NCBI GenBank assembly: GCA_902489855.1
Contig: CABUBS010000078.1
Span: 1-9,786, forward strand
Length of the DNA: 9,786 nucleotides
Direction: 5' to 3'
From: an uncultured Collinsella sp.
Lineage (GTDB): Bacteria > Actinomycetota > Coriobacteriia > Coriobacteriales > Coriobacteriaceae
Shown: positions 5,697-9,786 of the stretch, piece by piece
Numbering within the stretch: the first letter of the stretch is position 1
Layout: every line of letters begins with the position of its first letter
Translations under genes and position numbers: made by a program
Notes under the pieces: generated by a model
What the model saw: the letters and a program-made list of their open reading frames with translations, nothing else
Database searches by the model: none
Told to the model about the DNA's origin: nothing

Positions 5697-8252
5697 ATGT
5701 TTACTCCGCTTATCACTCATGATCTGGACGGTGCCGCGCTGGCGGCGCCCGTTGATGCCGCACGCCGCAATGGCGCCACGTACAAGACGCGCACAATCGA
5801 CGACCTTCGCATTAAGGACGATCGCCTGCGCGCTGCCATCGAGGGCACGGGGCACCTGCTGTTCGACGGCGGCATGGGCACCATGCTGCAGGCCGCCGGC
5901 ATGAAGGCAGGCGCCCTGCCCGAGCTGCTCAACTTTGAGGAGCCTCAGGTCATCACCGACATCCAGCGTCAGTACGTCGAGGCCGGCTGCGATGTGATCA
6001 CCGCCAACACCTTTGGCGCCAACGCGCACAAGCTCGATGGCGCCGCCACCGTGGCAGATGTCTTTGCCGCCGCGGTCTCTTGCGCCAGCGCGGCCGGCGC
6101 CCACTACGTCGCCGGCGACATCGGCCCCATCGGCGCCCTGCTGCGCCCCCTGGGCACCCTCAGCTTTGACGAGGCCTACGACCTCTTTGCCGAGGAAGTA
6201 CGCGCCGGCGTCGATGCGGGCGTGGACCTCTTTATTATCGAGACCATGACCGATTTGGCCGAGATCAAGGCGGCCGTCCTCGCCTGTCGCGAGAACTCCG
6301 ACCTGCCCGTCTTTGCCACCATGACCTTTGAGGAAGACGGCCGCACCTTCTTGGGCACGAGCCCCGAGGTCGCCGCCATCACCCTCGACGCCATCGGCGC
6401 CGACGTCCTGGGCATCAACTGCAGCCAGGGCCCGGCCGAGCTCCGAGGACTCGCCGCGCGTATGCTCACCGTCACCGACAAGCCCGTTATGGTGCAGGCC
6501 AATGCGGGACTGCCCCGCGTGGACGATGACGGCAATACCGTCTTTGACATCCAGGCCCCCGAGTACGCCGAGGCCGTCGCCGGGATGATCGAGGACGGCG
6601 TGAGCGTCGTCGGCGGATGCTGCGGCACCACGCCCACGCACATGGCGGCGCTTCGCACCCTCATCGACAACCACACGCCCAGCGTGCGTCATCGCAAGCC
6701 CAGCATGTCGGTCACGAGCGCCCAGACGGTTGTGGACCTTCCCTGCGACGGCCACAAGATCGCCGTCATCGGCGAGCGCATCAACCCCACCGGCAAAAAG
6801 CGCCTGCAGCAGGCCCTGCGTGACGGCGACCTGGATTACGTCGTGAGCCAGGGCATCAGCCAGCAGGAGCAGGGCGCCGACATCTTGGACGTCAACGTGG
6901 GCCTGCCCGAGATCGACGAGGTCAAGATCATCCAGCAGGCAACCGAGCAGCTCCAGGGCTCCACCCTCTTGCCCCTGCAGATCGACTCCACCGATCCCGC
7001 CGCCGTCGAGGCCGCCGTGCGCCGCTACGCCGGCAAGCCCATCATCAACTCGGTTAACGGCAAGCAGCAGATCATGGACGAGATCTTTCCGCTGGTCGCC
7101 CACTACGGCACCAACGTCGTCGGTCTCACGCTCGACGAGGGCGGCATCCCCGATACCGCCGAGGCCCGCTTTGCCATCGCCGAGCGCATCGTGACCGAAG
7201 CCGCCCGCTACGGCATCGGCCCGGACCGCATTCTCATCGACTGCCTGGTCATGACCGCCTCGACCAACCAGCGCCAGGCCGAGCAAATTCTGCGCGCCAT
7301 GTCTCTGTGCAAGGAGCGCCTGGGCGTCAAGTGCGCACTCGGCGTGTCGAACATCAGCTTTGGCCTGCCTGCCCGCCCGCTGCTGGGTTCGGTCTTTTTG
7401 GCCGCCGCCTTTGGCGCGGGCCTGGACGCCCCCATCATGAACCCCGGTTCCAAGCGCTTTATGGACACCGTCTACAGCTATCGCGTGTTGAGCGTCGAGG
7501 ACGAGGGCTCGACCGGATACATCGAGCACTACGCCGGCTGGACCGACCCGTACAAGATCGCCGCCAACCCGGCGGCCGCTCAGTCAGCATCGAGCGATGC
7601 CGCGCCCGCCGCAGGCGCCACAGCAAGCGCTGACGACGACCCCATCCGCCACATGGTCGTCTCGGGCCGCAAGGGCGAGATCGCGGCCGAGACCGAGCGT
7701 CTGTTGGCCGACCACGACGCCATGGACCTCATCAACAACCACTTTATCCCCGCCCTCGACGAGGTCGGCGTCCTCTTTGACCAAGGCAAATTCTTCTTGC
7801 CGCAGCTCATGGCCTCGGCAGAGGCCGCGCGCGTGGGCTTCGACACCATCAAGCGCCTGATGCCCGCCGGCGAGATTGCCGACAAGGGCAAGATCTGCGT
7901 GGCCACCGTCAAGGGCGACATCCACGATATCGGTAAGAACATCGTCAAGATGCTGCTCGATAACTACGGCTACACCGTCTTTGACCTGGGCCGCGATGTC
8001 GATCCGCAAGAGGTGCTCAAAACCGTAAAGGAGCGCGACATTAAGCTCGTCGGCCTCTCGGCGCTTATGACCACCACCGTCGTCGCCATGGAGGAGACCA
8101 TCGAGTTACTTCATGCCGAGGTTCCGGGCGTCAAGATCATCGTGGGCGGCGCCGTGCTCACCCCCGAATACGCCAAGCAGATCGGTGCGGACTACTACGC
8201 CAAGGACGCCGCCGAGAGCGCGCGTATCGCCGAAGAGGTCTTTGGCCGGTAA
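5697..8252 (+). CDS. metH: Cobalamin-dependent methionine synthase lacking the activation domain
   Basis: MetH transfers the methyl group of 5-methyl-THF through methylcobalamin to homocysteine, giving methionine and THF. It has 851 residues against about 1,200 in E. coli MetH; the missing part is the C-terminal activation domain, supplied by the preceding gene. Domains are: homocysteine-binding barrel about 52-325 (LLFDGGMGTML 54-64; zinc cysteines C242, C308 and C309 in GINCSQGP and GGCCGT), pterin-binding barrel about 352-620 (GERINPTGKK 359-368, DVNVGLPEID), an Ala/Ser-rich linker about 622-648, B12 cap about 650-725, and a B12 Rossmann domain 731-851 with DIHDIG (741-746), His743 being the lower axial ligand. 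The ATG at 5697 has AGGAG (5685-5689) 7 nt upstream, overlapping the previous stop. The first 50 or so residues before the barrel are longer than usual and unrecognised. All catalytic residues are present. Confidence 0.97.
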   Translation: MFTPLITHDLDGAALAAPVDAARRNGATYKTRTIDDLRIKDDRLRAAIEGTGHLLFDGGMGTMLQAAGMKAGALPELLNFEEPQVITDIQRQYVEAGCDVITANTFGANAHKLDGAATVADVFAAAVSCASAAGAHYVAGDIGPIGALLRPLGTLSFDEAYDLFAEEVRAGVDAGVDLFIIETMTDLAEIKAAVLACRENSDLPVFATMTFEEDGRTFLGTSPEVAAITLDAIGADVLGINCSQGPAELRGLAARMLTVTDKPVMVQANAGLPRVDDDGNTVFDIQAPEYAEAVAGMIEDGVSVVGGCCGTTPTHMAALRTLIDNHTPSVRHRKPSMSVTSAQTVVDLPCDGHKIAVIGERINPTGKKRLQQALRDGDLDYVVSQGISQQEQGADILDVNVGLPEIDEVKIIQQATEQLQGSTLLPLQIDSTDPAAVEAAVRRYAGKPIINSVNGKQQIMDEIFPLVAHYGTNVVGLTLDEGGIPDTAEARFAIAERIVTEAARYGIGPDRILIDCLVMTASTNQRQAEQILRAMSLCKERLGVKCALGVSNISFGLPARPLLGSVFLAAAFGAGLDAPIMNPGSKRFMDTVYSYRVLSVEDEGSTGYIEHYAGWTDPYKIAANPAAAQSASSDAAPAAGATASADDDPIRHMVVSGRKGEIAAETERLLADHDAMDLINNHFIPALDEVGVLFDQGKFFLPQLMASAEAARVGFDTIKRLMPAGEIADKGKICVATVKGDIHDIGKNIVKMLLDNYGYTVFDLGRDVDPQEVLKTVKERDIKLVGLSALMTTTVVAMEETIELLHAEVPGVKIIVGGAVLTPEYAKQIGADYYAKDAAESARIAEEVFGR

Positions 8253-8277
8253 CATAACGGAAACAACCCCACACCAA

Positions 8278-8315
8278 AACGTGCCGCATGTGCCACTTAG
8301 CGCGTGCGGCACGTT
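8278..8315. terminator. Hairpin after metH (terminator- or operator-like)
   Basis: A perfect 11-bp stem pairs AACGTGCCGCA (8278-8288) with 8305-8315 and extends inward by four more pairs with G-U. It starts 25 nt after the metH stop. No T run follows on the plus strand (AGAATAAAGG); on the minus strand four T's follow. It may be a weak or 3'-end-stabilising terminator of the met operon. Because it overlaps the -35 and touches the -10 of the next promoter candidate, it could also be a DNA operator. Confidence 0.5.
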
Positions 8316-8353
8316 AGAATAAAGGGGACTATGCTCGTTTTGGCAGATAGGAG
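8315..8353 (+). promoter_or_regulatory. Promoter-like -10 and ribosome binding site of the DUF711 gene
   Basis: TAGAAT (8315-8320) is a good -10 with no clear -35. Two in-frame starts follow. The ATG at 8331 has AAAGGGG only 3 nt upstream. The ATG at 8361 has AGGAG (8349-8353) at the normal 7-nt spacing. The second is preferred because of spacing and because the protein then has the family length. Confidence 0.4.
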
Positions 8354-8360
8354 CGCAAGG

Positions 8361-9725
8361 ATGGCGATCACGCCTGCAGAAATCGCGGAAACCCGCGGCA
8401 TGGTTGAGGAGCAGAACCTCGACATCAGGACCATCACCATGGGTGTTTCGCTCATGGGTTGCGGTGACGAGAACCTCGACCGCATGTGCACGAAGATATA
8501 CGACCACGTGACGCACACGGCTGAGCACTTGGTCGAGACCGCCGAGAACCTCGAGCGCGAGTACGGTATCCCCATCGTCAACAAGCGCGTTTCCGTCACC
8601 CCGGTGGCGCAGATCGCCGCTTGCTGCAAGGATGAGGACCTCACCCCCATCGCGCATGCCCTCGACCGTGCGGCCGAGACCCTCGGCATCGACTACCTGG
8701 GCGGCTTCTCCGCGCTCGTCCAGAAGGGCATCGGCGATGCCGACCGCCGCGTTATCCAGTCCATTCCGCAGGCGCTCGCCACCACGAGCCGCGTCTGCTC
8801 CAGCGTCAACGTCGCCAGCCTGCGCGCCGGCATCAACATGGACGCCGTGCTCATGGCCGCCCAGACCATCATCGACGCTGCCAAGCTCACGGCCGACCAG
8901 GATTCCGTTGGCGCCTCCAAGTTCGTCTGCTTCGCCAATATGGTCGAGGACTCCCCGTTTATGGCGGGCGCTGTCCACGGCGGTGGCGAGGCCGACGCCG
9001 TCATCAACGTTGGCGTCTCGGGCCCCGGCGTTATGGCCGCGGCTCTGGAGAAGCTGCCCGACTCCGCCTCGATGATGGAGGTCGCCGAGAAAATCAAGCA
9101 GACCGCCTTTAAGATCACACGCGCCGGCGAGCTCATGAGCCGCGAGGCCGCCCATCGCCTGGGGGTCGAGAAGGGCATTGTCGACCTGTCGCTGGCTCCC
9201 ACGCCCGCCATCGGCGACTCCGTCGCGCGCATCCTCGAGATCATCGGCGTGGGCACCTGCGGTGGCCCGGGCACGACCTGCGCGCTCGCCATGCTCAACG
9301 ATGCCGTCAAGAAGGGCGGCGTCATGGCCAGTTCCAGCGTGGGCGGTCTCTCCGGCGCCTTTATCCCCGTGTCCGAGGACGCCGGCATGATCGCCGCCGT
9401 CGAGGCCGGCGCGCTTTCGCTCGAGAAGCTCGAGGCCATGACCTGCGTGTGCTCCGTTGGCTTGGACATGATCGCCATCCCCGGCGACACCCCGGTCGAG
9501 ACCATCGCCGGCATCATCGCCGACGAGATGGCCATCGGCGTCATCAACAACAAGACCACGGCCGTCCGCGTGATTCCTGCCATCGGCAAGGGCGTGGGAG
9601 ACTGCGTCGAGTACGGCGGCCTGTTTGGCCGTGCACCCATCATGCCGGTGAACCCCAACGCCGGCACTGTGCTTGCCCACCGCGGTGGTCGATTCCCGGC
9701 GCCGCTGAACTCGCTGAAGAACTAG
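8361..9725 (+). CDS. PFL-family / DUF711 (UPF0210) protein of unknown function
   Basis: The 454 residues fit the UPF0210 family length of about 450. Family signatures run throughout: LDIRTITMGVSL (20-31), VNKRVSVTPVAQI (73-85), DYLGGFSALVQKG (111-123), NMVEDSPFMAGAVHGGGEAD (193-212), INVGVSGPGV (215-224), LSLAPTPAIGDSVARILE (276-293) and NNKTTAVRVIPAIGKG (396-411). The family is structurally related to pyruvate formate-lyase-like folds but lacks a demonstrated reaction, so no function is assigned. It is commonly paired with a small ACT-domain gene (UPF0237) just upstream; that partner is not present here, where metH precedes. The protein appears soluble and complete. Start choice is discussed with the upstream site; a 10-residue longer form starting at 8331 is possible. 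It probably forms its own transcription unit or receives read-through from metH. Confidence 0.93.
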   Translation: MAITPAEIAETRGMVEEQNLDIRTITMGVSLMGCGDENLDRMCTKIYDHVTHTAEHLVETAENLEREYGIPIVNKRVSVTPVAQIAACCKDEDLTPIAHALDRAAETLGIDYLGGFSALVQKGIGDADRRVIQSIPQALATTSRVCSSVNVASLRAGINMDAVLMAAQTIIDAAKLTADQDSVGASKFVCFANMVEDSPFMAGAVHGGGEADAVINVGVSGPGVMAAALEKLPDSASMMEVAEKIKQTAFKITRAGELMSREAAHRLGVEKGIVDLSLAPTPAIGDSVARILEIIGVGTCGGPGTTCALAMLNDAVKKGGVMASSSVGGLSGAFIPVSEDAGMIAAVEAGALSLEKLEAMTCVCSVGLDMIAIPGDTPVETIAGIIADEMAIGVINNKTTAVRVIPAIGKGVGDCVEYGGLFGRAPIMPVNPNAGTVLAHRGGRFPAPLNSLKN

Positions 9726-9786
9726 CTAGGGATACGGGCGAGGAGCCCCGCTGCCCGGCGGCAGGCATATAAGGTCGCCTGCTCGG
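9726..9786. other. Intergenic bases at the right edge with short inverted repeats
   Basis: After the DUF711 stop the sequence is GC-rich and can pair as CGGGC (9735-9739) with GCCCG (9753-9757), and as GCAGGC (9761-9766) with GCCTGC (9777-9782). No T run is visible before the edge. It may be the start of a terminator or a structured leader of the next gene. Too little is present to decide. Confidence 0.35.

Noticed and set aside
5691..7529. A 612-codon minus-strand open frame opposite metH
   Set aside because: This is the same codon-bias artefact. The product is low-complexity Gly/Ala/Asp/Val-rich, while the plus strand encodes all the MetH catalytic motifs.
8106..9680. A 524-codon minus-strand open frame opposite the 3' end of metH and the DUF711 gene
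   Set aside because: It spans two convincing plus-strand genes and their gap, has no family motifs, and follows codon bias.

Overview
The window is G+C-rich with strong G/C bias at third codon positions. It looks like chromosome of an anaerobic high-GC Gram-positive bacterium. The combination of a type III glutamine synthetase, a B12-dependent methionine synthase split from its reactivation domain, a PFL/DUF711 protein and a GatD-type amidotransferase suggests the Coriobacteriia, most likely Collinsella or a close relative. That placement is inference from gene content and style; no search was run.

Layout. (1) Positions 1-885 hold the 3' part of a plus-strand gatD-like reading frame, the glutaminase subunit for lipid II amidation. 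The frame runs off the left edge and ends in a strong terminator (892-931). (2) A tRNA-Glu(UUC) gene at 987-1063 has its own extended -10 promoter and a terminator. (3) About 450 bases without a gene follow (1064-1510). They hold an isolated tRNA T-arm-like sequence on the minus strand, a roughly 230-bp element bounded by imperfect inverted repeats of about 41 bp, and the glnN terminator. (4) glnN (type III glutamine synthetase) lies on the minus strand at 1511-3598. (5) A 427-bp divergent intergenic region (3599-4025) is rich in operator-like palindromes, including a four-site pattern that resembles the actinobacterial GlnR box just upstream of glnN. (6) A compact plus-strand methionine operon runs metF (4026-4898), a free-standing B12-dependent methionine synthase activation-domain gene (4898-5686) and metH (5697-8252). 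(7) A hairpin and a separate promoter-like site lead into a PFL-family/DUF711 gene (8361-9725), followed by 61 bases of short inverted repeats up to the right edge.

How the genes work together. MetF makes 5-methyltetrahydrofolate. MetH passes the methyl group through cobalamin to homocysteine to give methionine. The separate activation protein supplies the domain, usually fused to the MetH C-terminus, that allows reductive methylation of oxidised cobalamin. GlnN makes glutamine from glutamate and ammonia, and GatD hydrolyses glutamine to amidate peptidoglycan precursors. No phage, CRISPR, defence or toxin-antitoxin genes are visible. The coding part is largely ordinary housekeeping, and the less explained signals are in the two intergenic regions.
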